From: Achromobacter deleyi
GTDB taxonomy: Bacteria; Pseudomonadota; Gammaproteobacteria; Burkholderiales; Burkholderiaceae_B
DNA: 47,629 nt
Direction of reading: 5' to 3'
NCBI RefSeq assembly: GCF_902859705.1
Contig: NZ_CADIJO010000038.1
Span: 1 to 47,629, forward strand
Shown here: piece after piece, positions 1 through 8,904 of the stretch
Layout: each line of letters opens with the position of its first letter
Numbering within the stretch: position 1 is the stretch's first letter
Position numbers and translations under genes: made by a program
The notes under the pieces: model-generated
Told to the model about the DNA's origin: nothing
Databases searched by the model: none
The model's input: only the letters and a program-made list of their open reading frames with translations

Positions 1-295
1 CAAGCCGGCAGGTGGCAAGCCAGGCGGCAAGCCGGCGGGCGCGCGTGGCGGCAATGCCGGCCGGGGCGCCAAGCCCGCGGGCGCGGGTCGCGGCGGCAAC
101 AAGGCCGAAGGCTCGCGCGCCGGTGGCGGTAACGCTGGTGGCGGTAACAATAAGGGGCCGGGCGCCGGCGGCAAGCCGCGCGCACCGCGCAATACGTCGT
201 CGTCGCCGCGTGGCGATGACTGGCAGCCCCGTGGCGCATCGGCCCACGAATCCCGCCTGGGCGTGATGAGCGGCCGGGGCGGAAGAGGGCGCTGA
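1..295 (+). CDS. rluB: C-terminal tail of 23S rRNA pseudouridine synthase RluB (partial)
   Basis: The reading frame is open from the left edge (codons in phase with base 2) and ends at TGA 293-295. Only the last 97 residues are present: a Gly/Lys/Arg/Asn-rich low-complexity tail ending in a conserved-looking DDWQPRGASAHESRLGV block. Basic, disordered tails ending this way are known from RluB of Burkholderiales, which makes the pseudouridine at the end of helix 89 of 23S rRNA. The catalytic domain lies outside the window, so the name rests on the tail and on position directly before rimP-nusA-infB, the order I know from Bordetella relatives. The tail probably contacts rRNA (inference). No deviation in base use from the neighbours is obvious apart from the repeat-like GGC/AAG codons. 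Confidence 0.7.
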   Translation, partial: KPAGGKPGGKPAGARGGNAGRGAKPAGAGRGGNKAEGSRAGGGNAGGGNNKGPGAGGKPRAPRNTSSSPRGDDWQPRGASAHESRLGVMSGRGGRGR

Positions 296-370
296 GCCGC
301 CTGCCGGGCGGCGCCAGGGTGGCGTCGCCTGTCGGATGTGTCCCACATAAACGTAAGCCCGTGACGAATC

Positions 371-399
371 AGGCGTTTTTCCAGTTTATCTGGTAAAAT
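371..399 (+). promoter_or_regulatory. Candidate promoter of the rimP operon
   Basis: TAAAAT at 394-399 matches five of six bases of the sigma70 -10 box. No good -35 box lies 16-18 bases upstream. A small palindrome, CCAG-N5-CTGG (381-393), abuts the -10 box. The 325-base gap between rluB and rimP (296-620) otherwise holds only the hairpins listed separately. A start here would give a leader of about 215 bases. Confidence 0.35.
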
Positions 400-541
400 C
401 AATGGTTTTCATGGCTTCGCGTTCTTGCTTTCGCGCCTTGGCTTTTGGCCGCGGAAGGGTTGCGTGGGGCGGGCTGGTGCGCCGCAAGTGGCGGTGCAGG
501 CCGAAATTTAGGTCGCAATATAGGGCACTGCCCAGCATTGC

Positions 542-560
542 TCCTTACGTGCAGTAAGGG
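542..560 (+). other. Leader hairpin upstream of the rimP attenuator
   Basis: CCTTAC (543-548) and GTAAGG (554-559) form a perfect six-pair stem around a five-base loop, closed by an extra T-G pair. It lies between the promoter candidate and the terminator-like hairpin, so it is likely part of the folded 5' leader of rimP mRNA. Function is inferred from position only. Confidence 0.4.
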
Positions 561-586
561 TGGCGGCTGGGCGCTGTGCAATACGG

Positions 587-614
587 TGGGCTGGGCGTGC
601 AGCCCATTTTTTTT
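587..614 (+). terminator. Terminator-like hairpin just before rimP (attenuator candidate)
   Basis: TGGGCTG (587-593) pairs perfectly with CAGCCCA (600-606) around a six-base loop and is followed at once by eight T's (607-614). The rimP ATG is at 621. This is a complete intrinsic terminator, but it lies in the 5' leader and not after a gene, so it would cut the rimP-nusA-infB transcript before its first codon unless relieved. A competing pairing exists: TGCCCAGC (529-536) can pair with GCTGGGCG (590-597), which would take the left arm of the hairpin. The motif GGCTGGGCG occurs twice (565-573 and 589-597), as needed for alternative folds. rimP leaders of gammaproteobacteria are catalogued as putative attenuators, and NusA itself stimulates intrinsic termination. 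Confidence 0.6.
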
Positions 615-620
615 GAGTAT

Positions 621-1124
621 ATGGCTGATTTATTCGCATTGACCGAAGAGGCTCTTGCCGGCATGGATGTCGAACTCGTCGACGTCGAGCGTGCCGCGCT
701 GGGCCTTTTGCGCGTCACGATCGATCGGGTCGGCGGTGTGCGCATCGAAGACTGCGAGCAGGTGTCCCGCCAATTGTCGCGGGTGTACGAGGTCGAGAAC
801 ATCGACTACAAGCGGCTGGAAGTCGGTTCGCCGGGCATTGACCGCCCGTTGCGCAACGAGACCGAATTCCGTCGCTTCGCAGGCGAACGCATCGAGATCA
901 AGCTGCGCGAGGCATTGGACGGACGCAAGGTCTTCGCCGGCACGTTGACCGTGCCCGAAGACGCGCCCGCAGCCCCGGATGCCGCGGCTGGGATGCACAA
1001 GACCGTGTTCGGTCTCGAATTTGAGGCAAAAAAGAACGAAGTCCAGGTGTTGAATTTCACGGTCGATGATATCGAGCGTGCAAAACTGGATCCCGTTCTG
1101 GATTTCAAGGGCAAAAAGCGATGA
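621..1124 (+). CDS. rimP: Ribosome maturation factor RimP
   Basis: A cytoplasmic assembly factor of the 30S subunit, acting with the S12/central pseudoknot stage of maturation. The 167-residue protein has the two-domain RimP form: an N-terminal alpha/beta domain with DVELVDVE and LRVTIDR near residues 15-35, and the motif VEVGSPGIDRPLR-like segment (here LEVGSPGIDRPL) near residue 70, then a C-terminal SH3-like barrel. Length is close to the family norm of 150-170. I chose ATG 621 and not the upstream in-frame ATG at 576, because MADLF aligns with family starts and the extra 15 residues run through the terminator-like hairpin. It overlaps nusA by four bases (ATGA), so the two are translationally coupled, as in most proteobacteria. 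Confidence 0.95.
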   Translation: MADLFALTEEALAGMDVELVDVERAALGLLRVTIDRVGGVRIEDCEQVSRQLSRVYEVENIDYKRLEVGSPGIDRPLRNETEFRRFAGERIEIKLREALDGRKVFAGTLTVPEDAPAAPDAAAGMHKTVFGLEFEAKKNEVQVLNFTVDDIERAKLDPVLDFKGKKR

Positions 1125-2599
1125 GTCGCGAAATTCTTCTGTTGGTCGATGCCTTGGCGCGTGAAAAGAACGTCACGCGTGATGTCGTGTTCGGAGCGCT
1201 TGAAAGCGCGCTGGCCTCGGCCATGAAAAAGCGCTTCAAGGATGATGCGGACATTCGTGTTGCCATCGATCGTGAAACCGGTGACCACGAAGGTTTCCGC
1301 CGCTGGCTGGTGGTGCCGGACGAAGCCGGTCTGCAAGAACCCGACAAGCAGGAAATGCTGTCGGACGCGGTCGAGATCGTGCCTGGCATCAAGGAAGGCG
1401 AATACATCGAAGAGCCGCTCGAGCCCATCGAATTCGGCCGCATCGGCGCCCAGGCTGCCAAGCAGGCCATCCTGCAGAAGATCCGCGACGCTGAGCGCGA
1501 ACAGGTGCTGAACGACTTCCTGGATCGTGGCGAAACCATCGTGTCCGGCACGATCAAGCGCATGGACAAGGGCGACGCCATCATTGAAACGGGCAAGATC
1601 GAAGCGCGCCTGCCGCGTTCCGAAATGATCCCGAAGGAAAACCTCCGGGTTGCCGACCGTGTCCGCGCTTTCGTGTTGCGCGTCGACCACGCGGCCCGTG
1701 GTCAGCAGGTCATCCTGTCGCGTACCTCGCCCGAGTTCATCCGCCAGCTGTTCGAGAACGAAGTGCCCGAAATCGAACAGGGCCTGCTCGAGATCAAGGC
1801 GGCTGCCCGTGATGCCGGCGTGCGTGCGAAGATCGCCGTGGTGGCATACGATAAGCGTATCGACCCGATCGGTACCTGCGTGGGCATGCGCGGTTCGCGC
1901 GTGACCGCCGTGCGCAACGAGCTGGGCGGCGAACAGGTCGATATCGTGCTGTGGTCCGAAGACCCCGCGCAGTTCGTCATCGGCGCCTTGGCGCCCGCCA
2001 ACGTCGAGTCCATCGTGGTGGACGAAGACAAGCACGCGATGGACGTCGTGGTCGACGAAGAAAACCTGCCCAAGGCCATTGGCGCCAAGGGGCAGAACGT
2101 GCGCCTAGCGTCCGAGTTGACCGGTTGGCAGATCAACATCATGACGCCGGAAGAAAGCCTGAACCGCCAGGAAGTCGAGCGTTCGGGCCTGCGCGCCACG
2201 TTCATGAACAAGCTGGACGTCGACGAGGAAGTCGCCGACATCCTGATCGACGAAGGTTTCACCGGTATCGAGGAAATCGCCTACGTGCCCATGCAGGAAC
2301 TGCTGGAAATCGAGGCGTTTGACGAAGACACCATCAACGAGTTGCGCGCCCGTGCCCGCAATGCGCTCCTGACCGAGGCCATCGCCCAGGAAGAGCGTCT
2401 TGAAACGGCACAGGATTTGCTGGAACTCGAAGGCATGACGCAGGAACTGGCTGCCAAGCTGGCCGAGCGTCAAGTGCATACGCGTGATGATCTGGCCGAA
2501 TTGGCAACGGACGAGCTGGCGGAAATCGCCGGCCTGACCGAGCAGGAAGCCAGCGACCTCATCATGCGTGCCCGCGCCCATTGGTTCGACGAAGAATAA
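1121..2599 (+). CDS. nusA: Transcription termination/antitermination factor NusA
   Basis: NusA binds RNA polymerase and nascent RNA, promotes pausing and hairpin-dependent termination, and takes part in antitermination on rRNA operons. The 492 residues show the normal order: N-terminal RNAP-binding domain (about 1-125), S1 domain (about 135-200, with TIKRMDKGDAIIETG), KH1 and KH2 (about 230-345, with RIDPIGTCVGMRGSRV and AIGAKGQNVRLAS), and two acidic helix-hairpin-helix repeats at the C-terminus (about 365-425 and 440-490). The two acidic repeats are typical of proteobacterial NusA that can bind the polymerase alpha subunit. It is second in the operon and sits behind a leader terminator that its own product might act on. 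Confidence 0.97.
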   Translation: MSREILLLVDALAREKNVTRDVVFGALESALASAMKKRFKDDADIRVAIDRETGDHEGFRRWLVVPDEAGLQEPDKQEMLSDAVEIVPGIKEGEYIEEPLEPIEFGRIGAQAAKQAILQKIRDAEREQVLNDFLDRGETIVSGTIKRMDKGDAIIETGKIEARLPRSEMIPKENLRVADRVRAFVLRVDHAARGQQVILSRTSPEFIRQLFENEVPEIEQGLLEIKAAARDAGVRAKIAVVAYDKRIDPIGTCVGMRGSRVTAVRNELGGEQVDIVLWSEDPAQFVIGALAPANVESIVVDEDKHAMDVVVDEENLPKAIGAKGQNVRLASELTGWQINIMTPEESLNRQEVERSGLRATFMNKLDVDEEVADILIDEGFTGIEEIAYVPMQELLEIEAFDEDTINELRARARNALLTEAIAQEERLETAQDLLELEGMTQELAAKLAERQVHTRDDLAELATDELAEIAGLTEQEASDLIMRARAHWFDEE

Positions 2600-2690
2600 C
2601 CATAAGGACACGGGTCTGCGGCGGATGCCGTCATGTCCGCCGCAAGTTCACGTTGTTTGTAATAGCTGCATATAGGGAAGAGAGAGCCTA

Positions 2691-5600
2691 ATGTCGAGTA
2701 ACACCGTCGCCCAGTTCGCTACCGAGCTGAAAATGCCTGCCAATGTGCTGCTGGATCAGCTGCGCTCGGCTGGCGTTGACCTCAAATCGGTTGACGATTC
2801 CGTCACCGACAGCGACAAGGCGAAATTGCTCGAATCGCTGCGTCGCGCTCATGGCGCGACCGAAGGCAAGAAGATCACCCTGACGCGCCGCCAAACCTCC
2901 GAGATCCGGCAGGCTGACGCCACCGGCCGCTCGCGCACCATCCAGGTCGAGGTTCGCAAGAAGCGCGTGTTCGTCAAACGTGATCCCTCCGAAATCGCCC
3001 TGGAGCAGGCCGCAGGCGCCCGCGCCGAAGACGAAGCGGCCGTCGAAGAATCGCAGCAGGTGTCCGCACCGGCCGTGACCGAGGCGCCCGCCCCGGTCGA
3101 GCCGCGCGAAACCGCGCCCGTCCAGGCAGAGGCTCCGGCCCCGGCCCCGGCGGAAACGCCCGCTGCAGTTGAAGCGCCCGCGCCGGTAGAAGCGCCCGCG
3201 CCTGTTGAACCCGTCGCGGCCGAAGTGCCCGCCCCCGTCGAGGCGCAAGCCCCCGAAGTCCAGGCCCAGCCTGAACCGGAACCGACGCCGGCGCCCGCTC
3301 CTGCCGAGCCCGTGGCCGAAGTGGCCAAGCCCGAAGTCAAGACTGAATCCACCGAGCCCAAGGCTGAAGAAGCCAAGCCGGAACCCGTTGTGCTAGCTAA
3401 TACGTCCGAACCATCTTCCTCCCAGGCCGCCGCGCCTGTCGCCCAGGCCCAGCCTGCCGCGAAGTCCGAATCCGTCAAATCCGCCGCCAAGCCGGTCGAA
3501 GCCGCTGCACCCGCCGCCAAGGTGGGTAACCGCGCCGACAATCGCCGCGCCGGCCCTCCGCTTGCCGCCTCCGCCACTGGCGCTGGCCGCGACGAAGCGC
3601 GCCGTGCCGCCGAGGCCGAAGCCGCTGCCCTGCGCGAGATGCTGAACCGTCCCCGCAAGGTGCTGCGTGCGCCGGAACCCGAAGCGCCCGCCGCCGCGCC
3701 GGCAGCCCCGATCTCGGGCACGCTGCACAAGCCCGCCGGCAAGCCCGGCGCCGCGCCTGGCGCCAAGAAGGACGCCAAGCCCGCCGCACCCGGCACCAAG
3801 AAGACCATCAAGACGGCCGAAGTGGCCTCGACCTGGTCCGACGACGCCTCGCGCAAGAAGCCGGCCGACAAGCCGGCAGCGCCTGCCAGCCGTGACGGCT
3901 GGCGCGCAGGCGGCAAGGGCGGTGGCAAGAGTGGCGGCCGCGGTGGCCGCAACCAGCAGAACGATCGCCGCAACGAACCCGCGCCGCAGGAATTCATCGC
4001 ACGTGAAGTCCACGTGCCGGAAACCATCAGCGTGGCCGACCTGGCCCACAAGATGTCCGTCAAGGCCGCCGAGGTCATCAAGCAATTGATGAAGCTGGGC
4101 CAGATGGTCACCATCAACCAGGTGCTGGACCAGGAAACGGCCATGATCGTGGTCGAGGAACTGGGCCACGTGGCCATCGCCGCCAAGCTGGACGACCCGG
4201 AAGCCTTCCTGGACGAAACCGCCAGCGTGTCGGAAGCCGAACAGCTGCCGCGCGCCCCGGTCGTGACCGTCATGGGCCACGTCGACCACGGCAAGACCTC
4301 GCTGCTGGACTACATCCGCCGCGCCAAGGTTGCCGCGGGCGAAGCCGGCGGCATTACGCAGCACATCGGCGCCTACCACGTTCAGACCGAGCGCGGCATG
4401 GTGACCTTCCTTGACACCCCGGGCCACGAGGCGTTCACCGCCATGCGTGCCCGCGGCGCCAAGGCCACCGACATCGTCATCCTGGTGGTGGCCGCGGACG
4501 ACGGCGTGATGCCGCAGACGCGTGAAGCCATCCACCACGCCAAGGCGGCCGGCGTGCCCATGGTCGTGGCGATCACCAAGATCGACAAGCCCTCGGCCAA
4601 CCCCGACCGCGTCAAGCAGGAACTGGTTGCCGAACAGGTGGTGCCGGAAGAATACGGTGGCGACGTGCCGTTCGTGGGCGTGTCCGCCAAGAGCGGCGAG
4701 GGCATCGACGCCCTGCTCGAAAACGTGCTGCTGCAAGCCGAAGTGCTGGAACTGAAGGCGCCCGAAGACGCACCCGCCAAGGGTCTGGTCATCGAAGCCC
4801 GCCTGGACAAGGGCCGCGGCCCGGTCGCCACGATCCTGGTGCAGAGCGGTACGCTCAAGCGCGGCGACGTGGTGCTGGCCGGCGCGAGCTTTGGCCGCGT
4901 GCGCGCCATGCTGGACGAAAACGGCAAGCCGATCCAATCGGCCGGCCCGTCCATCCCCGTCGAGATCCAGGGCCTGACCGAAGTGCCGGCCGCCGGTGAC
5001 GAACTGATGGCGCTGTCCGACGAGCGCAAGGCGCGCGAAATCGCGCTGTTCCGCCAAGGCAAGTTCCGCGACGTCAAGCTGGCCCGCCAGCAGGCCGCCA
5101 AGCTCGAGTCCATGTTCGACAACCTGGGCGAAGGCACGCAGACCCTCACGCTTATCGTCAAGACCGACGTGCAGGGTTCGCAGGAAGCGCTGGTGCAGTC
5201 GCTGGTCAAGCTGTCGACCGACGAAGTCCGCGTGCAAGTGGTGCACGCGGCCGTGGGCGGCATCTCGGAAACCGACATCAACCTGGCCATCGCCTCGAAC
5301 GCGGTCGTCATCGGTTTCAACGTGCGTGCCGAAGCCAGCGCCAAGAAGCTGGCCGAGAACAACGGCATCGACGTGCGCTACTACAACATCATCTATGACG
5401 CCGTGGATGAAGTGAAGGCAGCCATGTCGGGCATGCTGGCGCCCGAGAAGAAAGAAGAGATCATCGGCCTGGTCGAGATCCGCGAGGTCTACAGCATCTC
5501 GCGTCTCGGCAACATCGCCGGTTGTATGGTGCTCGATGGCATCGTGCGCCGCGATTCCCAGGTACGCCTGCTGCGCAACAACGTGGTTCACTGGACGGGG

Positions 5601-5750
5601 CATCTCGAATCGCTGCGCCGCTTCAAGGACGACGTCAAGGAAGTCAAGTCGGGCTTCGATTGCGGTCTTACGCTGCGCGGCAACAACGACATCCAGGTGG
5701 GCGACCAGCTGGAAGTCTTTGAAATCAAGGAAATCGCGCGTACGCTGTAA
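2691..5750 (+). CDS. infB: Translation initiation factor IF-2
   Basis: IF-2 is the GTPase that brings fMet-tRNA to the 30S subunit and promotes subunit joining. The 1019-residue protein has an N-terminal domain (1-75), a very long Ala/Pro/Glu-rich segment (about 100-270) and an Ala/Lys/Gly-rich one (to about 430), then the IF2N2 domain (about 435-500). The G domain follows, with P-loop GHVDHGKT near 529-536, DTPGHE, and NKID-type ITKIDKP, then domains II, III and the C-terminal fMet-tRNA-binding domain. It is longer than the 890 residues of E. coli, almost entirely because of the Ala/Pro/Glu linker. ATG 2691 follows the purine-rich GGGAAGAGAGAG. It lies 91 bases after nusA in the same operon. 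Shorter isoforms from internal starts are known in E. coli, but I could not identify one here. Confidence 0.97.
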   Translation: MSSNTVAQFATELKMPANVLLDQLRSAGVDLKSVDDSVTDSDKAKLLESLRRAHGATEGKKITLTRRQTSEIRQADATGRSRTIQVEVRKKRVFVKRDPSEIALEQAAGARAEDEAAVEESQQVSAPAVTEAPAPVEPRETAPVQAEAPAPAPAETPAAVEAPAPVEAPAPVEPVAAEVPAPVEAQAPEVQAQPEPEPTPAPAPAEPVAEVAKPEVKTESTEPKAEEAKPEPVVLANTSEPSSSQAAAPVAQAQPAAKSESVKSAAKPVEAAAPAAKVGNRADNRRAGPPLAASATGAGRDEARRAAEAEAAALREMLNRPRKVLRAPEPEAPAAAPAAPISGTLHKPAGKPGAAPGAKKDAKPAAPGTKKTIKTAEVASTWSDDASRKKPADKPAAPASRDGWRAGGKGGGKSGGRGGRNQQNDRRNEPAPQEFIAREVHVPETISVADLAHKMSVKAAEVIKQLMKLGQMVTINQVLDQETAMIVVEELGHVAIAAKLDDPEAFLDETASVSEAEQLPRAPVVTVMGHVDHGKTSLLDYIRRAKVAAGEAGGITQHIGAYHVQTERGMVTFLDTPGHEAFTAMRARGAKATDIVILVVAADDGVMPQTREAIHHAKAAGVPMVVAITKIDKPSANPDRVKQELVAEQVVPEEYGGDVPFVGVSAKSGEGIDALLENVLLQAEVLELKAPEDAPAKGLVIEARLDKGRGPVATILVQSGTLKRGDVVLAGASFGRVRAMLDENGKPIQSAGPSIPVEIQGLTEVPAAGDELMALSDERKAREIALFRQGKFRDVKLARQQAAKLESMFDNLGEGTQTLTLIVKTDVQGSQEALVQSLVKLSTDEVRVQVVHAAVGGISETDINLAIASNAVVIGFNVRAEASAKKLAENNGIDVRYYNIIYDAVDEVKAAMSGMLAPEKKEEIIGLVEIREVYSISRLGNIAGCMVLDGIVRRDSQVRLLRNNVVHWTGHLESLRRFKDDVKEVKSGFDCGLTLRGNNDIQVGDQLEVFEIKEIARTL

Positions 5751-5773
5751 AGCGTCGCGAGGCATTATTGCTA

Positions 5774-6175
5774 ATGAGCCGTCACAAGTCCAAAGCCATC
5801 CCCGGTCGCAATCTGCGACTGGCCGACCAGATCCAGAAGGATCTGGCCGGGATCATCCAGCGCGAGATCGATACGACTCGCGCGGGACTGATCACGCTCT
5901 CTGGTGTGGAACTGTCGACCGACTACGCGCATGCCAAGGTGTATTTCACGGTTTTGGGCGCCGAGCCCGAAGCCGCGACCACCTTGCTGAACGAGAAGGC
6001 CGGCTGGCTGCACTCCCAGCTGTACAAGCTGCTGCACATTCACACTGTCCCCACTTTGCGCTTCTTCCACGACGAGCAGATCGCCCGTGGCATCGAGATG
6101 TCGATCCTCATCGACCGCGCAAACCGGCCCGGCCCGCACTCGGGCGTGCCCGACGAACCTGAAGACCAGTCCTGA
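5774..6175 (+). CDS. rbfA: 30S ribosome-binding factor RbfA
   Basis: RbfA is a cold-shock-associated factor that binds pre-30S particles near the 5' end of 16S rRNA. The 133-residue product carries the single KH-like domain, with RNLRLADQIQKDLAGII at the N-terminus, then VELSTDYAHAKVYFTVLG and VPTLRFFHDEQIARG, all family signatures. ATG 5774 (MSRHKSK) is preferred. An in-frame TTG two codons upstream is closer to the GCGAGG ribosome site and cannot be excluded. It lies 23 bases after infB, so it is cotranscribed and perhaps coupled. Confidence 0.95.
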   Translation: MSRHKSKAIPGRNLRLADQIQKDLAGIIQREIDTTRAGLITLSGVELSTDYAHAKVYFTVLGAEPEAATTLLNEKAGWLHSQLYKLLHIHTVPTLRFFHDEQIARGIEMSILIDRANRPGPHSGVPDEPEDQS

Positions 6176-6214
6176 TCGGGCTGTCGTCACTGCTTTAATT
6201 TCCGGATTCCGACG

Positions 6215-6967
6215 ATGGCTAAACGACGCGGGCTTGCGCTCGACGGTGTGCTGTTGCTCGACAAACCCGTAGGTTTGTCGAGCAACCACGCCTTGCAGCG
6301 CGCAAAACGTGCCATGGATGCGGCGAAAGCCGGCCATACCGGTACCCTGGACCCCTTTGCCACCGGCTTGCTGGTGTGCTGCATGGGCCGGGCGACCAAG
6401 ATTTCCGGCGCGATGCTCAACGCCGACAAGGCGTATCGCGCTACGCTTCAATTTGGCGAAGAAACCGATTCCGGCGACCTGACCGGCAACGTGGTGTCCA
6501 CCGCCGAGCCTGGTTTCGTGGTCGACGAACAGGCCCTGCGCGAAGCGCTGTCACGTTTCTCGGGCACGATCGAGCAGATTCCGCCCATGTATTCGGCGCT
6601 CAAGCGCGACGGCAAGCCGCTGTACGAATACGCCCGGGCCGGCATCGAGCTGGAACGCGCGCCGCGGCAGATTACGATTTACCGCATCGAGCTGCTGTCC
6701 CTGAACGGGACGCAGGCAGAGATCGATGTGGCTTGCAGTAAAGGCACATACATCCGGACGCTGGCCCAGGACATCGGGCGCGCGCTGGGCTGTTACGCCC
6801 ACCTGGCGGCGCTGCGGCGCACGCACGTCGGGCCTTTTTCTCTGGAACGCGCCGTTGCGCTGGATGCCTTGCAGGCGATGCCAGACCCCAAGCAGGCATT
6901 GCTTGCACTGAACGAATTGCCGGAGGGCTTGCTGCCCTCCACCCTGACCTTAAAGGACTCGCTATGA
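6215..6967 (+). CDS. truB: tRNA pseudouridine(55) synthase TruB
   Basis: TruB makes the pseudouridine in the T-loop of nearly all elongator tRNAs and also acts as a tRNA chaperone. In the 250 residues the catalytic motif GHTGTLDPFATGLL is present, with the nucleophile Asp46, and KAYRATLQFGEETDSGD and the SKGTYIRTLAQDIG segment follow, as in the family. The C-terminal PUA-like part is short, as in betaproteobacterial members. The stop overlaps the ATG of typA (ATGA at 6964-6967). It is the sixth gene of the translation operon, which is the usual infB-rbfA-truB order. Confidence 0.96.
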   Translation: MAKRRGLALDGVLLLDKPVGLSSNHALQRAKRAMDAAKAGHTGTLDPFATGLLVCCMGRATKISGAMLNADKAYRATLQFGEETDSGDLTGNVVSTAEPGFVVDEQALREALSRFSGTIEQIPPMYSALKRDGKPLYEYARAGIELERAPRQITIYRIELLSLNGTQAEIDVACSKGTYIRTLAQDIGRALGCYAHLAALRRTHVGPFSLERAVALDALQAMPDPKQALLALNELPEGLLPSTLTLKDSL

Positions 6968-8787
6968 CTCGCGCCTTGCGCAACGTCGCCATCATCGCCC
7001 ACGTGGACCACGGTAAAACCACCCTGGTCGACCAGCTGCTGCGCCAATCCGGCACCTTCCGCGAAAACCAGGCGCTGACCGAACGGGTCATGGACTCGAA
7101 CGATCTGGAAAAAGAACGCGGCATCACGATTCTGGCCAAGAACTGTGCCGTTGAATACGAAGGCACGCACATCAACATCGTCGACACCCCGGGACACGCG
7201 GACTTCGGCGGCGAAGTCGAACGCGTGCTGTCCATGGTCGACGGCGTGCTGCTGCTGGTCGATGCCGTCGAAGGCCCGATGCCGCAGACCATCTTCGTGA
7301 CCCGCAAGGCGCTGGCCCTGGGCCTGAAGCCGATCGTCGTGGTCAACAAGGTGGACCGCCCCGGCGCCCGCACCGACTTCGTCATCAACGCCACGTTCGA
7401 CCTGTTCGACAAGCTGGGCGCGACCGAAGAGCAGCTGGACTTCCCGGTGGTGTACGCCTCTGGCCTGTCCGGCTACGCCGGCCTGACCCCGGACGTGCGC
7501 GAAGGCAACATGCGCCCGCTGTTCGAAGCCATTCTCGAACACGTGCCGCAACGCGACGACGATCCCAACGGCCCGTTGCAGATGCAGATCATCTCGCTGG
7601 ACTACAACAGCTACGTCGGCAAGATCGGCGTGGGCCGCATCAACCGTGGCCGTATGCGCCCCGGCATGGACGTGGCCTACAAGTTCGGCCCCGAAGGCCA
7701 GGGCGGCCGTGGCCGCATCAACCAGGTCCTGAAGTTCCATGGCCTGGAGCGCATCGTGGTCGATGAAGCCGAAGCCGGCGACATCGTGCTGATCAACGGC
7801 ATCGAAGAACTTGGCATCGGCTGCACGGTCACCGACGCTGCCACGCAAGACGCGCTGCCGATGCTGCGCATCGACGAACCGACCCTGACCATGAACTTCA
7901 TGGTGAACACGTCGCCGCTGGCCGGCCGTGAAGGCAAGTTCGTCACCAGCCGCCAGCTGCGTGACCGCCTGGACCGCGAACTGAAGTCCAACGTGGCGCT
8001 GCGTGTGCGCGACACGGGCGACGACACGGTGTTCGAAGTGTCGGGCCGCGGTGAACTGCACCTGACGATTCTGCTGGAAACGATGCGTCGTGAAGGCTAC
8101 GAGCTGGCCGTGTCGCGTCCGCGCGTGGTGTTCAAGGACATCGACGGCGTGAAGTGCGAGCCGTTCGAGTCGCTGACCATCGACGTCGAAGACGCCCACC
8201 AGGGCGGCGTCATGGAAGAGCTGGGCCGCCGCAAGGGCGACCTGCAGGACATGCAGCCGGACGGCCGTGGCCGCACCCGCCTGGAATACCTGATTCCGGC
8301 CCGTGGCCTGATCGGCTTCCAGAACGAGTTCCTGACGCTGACGCGCGGCACGGGCCTGATGAGCCACATCTTCCACGAATACGCGCCCGTCAAGGAAGGC
8401 TCGATCGGCGAGCGCCGCAACGGCGTGCTGATCAGCCAGGATCACGGCGACGCCGTGGCCTACGCCCTGTGGAAGCTGCAGGATCGTGGCCGCATGTTCG
8501 TCAATCCGGGCGATGCGCTGTACGAAGGCATGATCATCGGCATCCACAGCCGCGACAACGACCTGGTCGTGAACCCCATCAAGGGCAAGCAGCTGACCAA
8601 CGTGCGCGCCTCGGGCACCGACGAAGCCGTGCGCCTGGTTCCGCCGATCCAAATGTCGCTGGAATACGCCGTGGAATTCATCGACGACGACGAACTGGTC
8701 GAAATCACGCCCAAGTCGATCCGTCTGCGCAAGCGCTACCTGCTCGAAAACGAGCGCAAGCGCGCCGCACGCGAATCCGCCGTCTAA
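6964..8787 (+). CDS. typA: Ribosome-associated GTPase TypA/BipA
   Basis: A translational GTPase that binds the 70S ribosome at the EF-G site and supports 50S assembly and stress responses. The 607-residue product has G1 AHVDHGKTT (12-20), the RGITI switch I segment, G3 DTPGHADFGGEVERV, G4 VVNKVDRPGAR, then EF-G-like domains II, III and V and the BipA-specific C-terminal domain (about 480-607), so it is full length. It overlaps truB by four bases and ends 37 bases before a strong terminator, which closes the operon that begins at rimP. typA as the last gene of this operon is known in Burkholderiales. Confidence 0.96.
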   Translation: MTRALRNVAIIAHVDHGKTTLVDQLLRQSGTFRENQALTERVMDSNDLEKERGITILAKNCAVEYEGTHINIVDTPGHADFGGEVERVLSMVDGVLLLVDAVEGPMPQTIFVTRKALALGLKPIVVVNKVDRPGARTDFVINATFDLFDKLGATEEQLDFPVVYASGLSGYAGLTPDVREGNMRPLFEAILEHVPQRDDDPNGPLQMQIISLDYNSYVGKIGVGRINRGRMRPGMDVAYKFGPEGQGGRGRINQVLKFHGLERIVVDEAEAGDIVLINGIEELGIGCTVTDAATQDALPMLRIDEPTLTMNFMVNTSPLAGREGKFVTSRQLRDRLDRELKSNVALRVRDTGDDTVFEVSGRGELHLTILLETMRREGYELAVSRPRVVFKDIDGVKCEPFESLTIDVEDAHQGGVMEELGRRKGDLQDMQPDGRGRTRLEYLIPARGLIGFQNEFLTLTRGTGLMSHIFHEYAPVKEGSIGERRNGVLISQDHGDAVAYALWKLQDRGRMFVNPGDALYEGMIIGIHSRDNDLVVNPIKGKQLTNVRASGTDEAVRLVPPIQMSLEYAVEFIDDDELVEITPKSIRLRKRYLLENERKRAARESAV

Positions 8788-8824
8788 GCGCCAAGCGGGG
8801 CATTGCCCCGCCTGGCAAGGCTGC

Positions 8825-8864
8825 AAAAAGGCCGTACGCCCCAAAGGGTGTACGGCCTTTTTTT
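8825..8864 (+). terminator. Intrinsic terminator of the rimP-typA operon
   Basis: AAAAAGGCCGTACGCC (8825-8840) pairs with GGTGTACGGCCTTTTT (8847-8862) with one G-T pair, followed by a T run. The A-run on the left arm makes it usable from both sides, so it could also stop transcripts from the convergent tautomerase gene. Confidence 0.9.
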
Positions 8865-8904
8865 ACGACCCGACGGGGCGCGGCGGGATCACCTCGCTTT
8901 CGGT

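Noticed and set aside
3393..5765. Open minus-strand frame of 790 codons across infB
   Set aside because: It mirrors the GC-rich codon positions of infB, is rich in His/Arg/Gly without any domain, and has no ribosome site.
6793..8844. Open minus-strand frame of 683 codons across typA
   Set aside because: Antisense shadow of typA; no family features.
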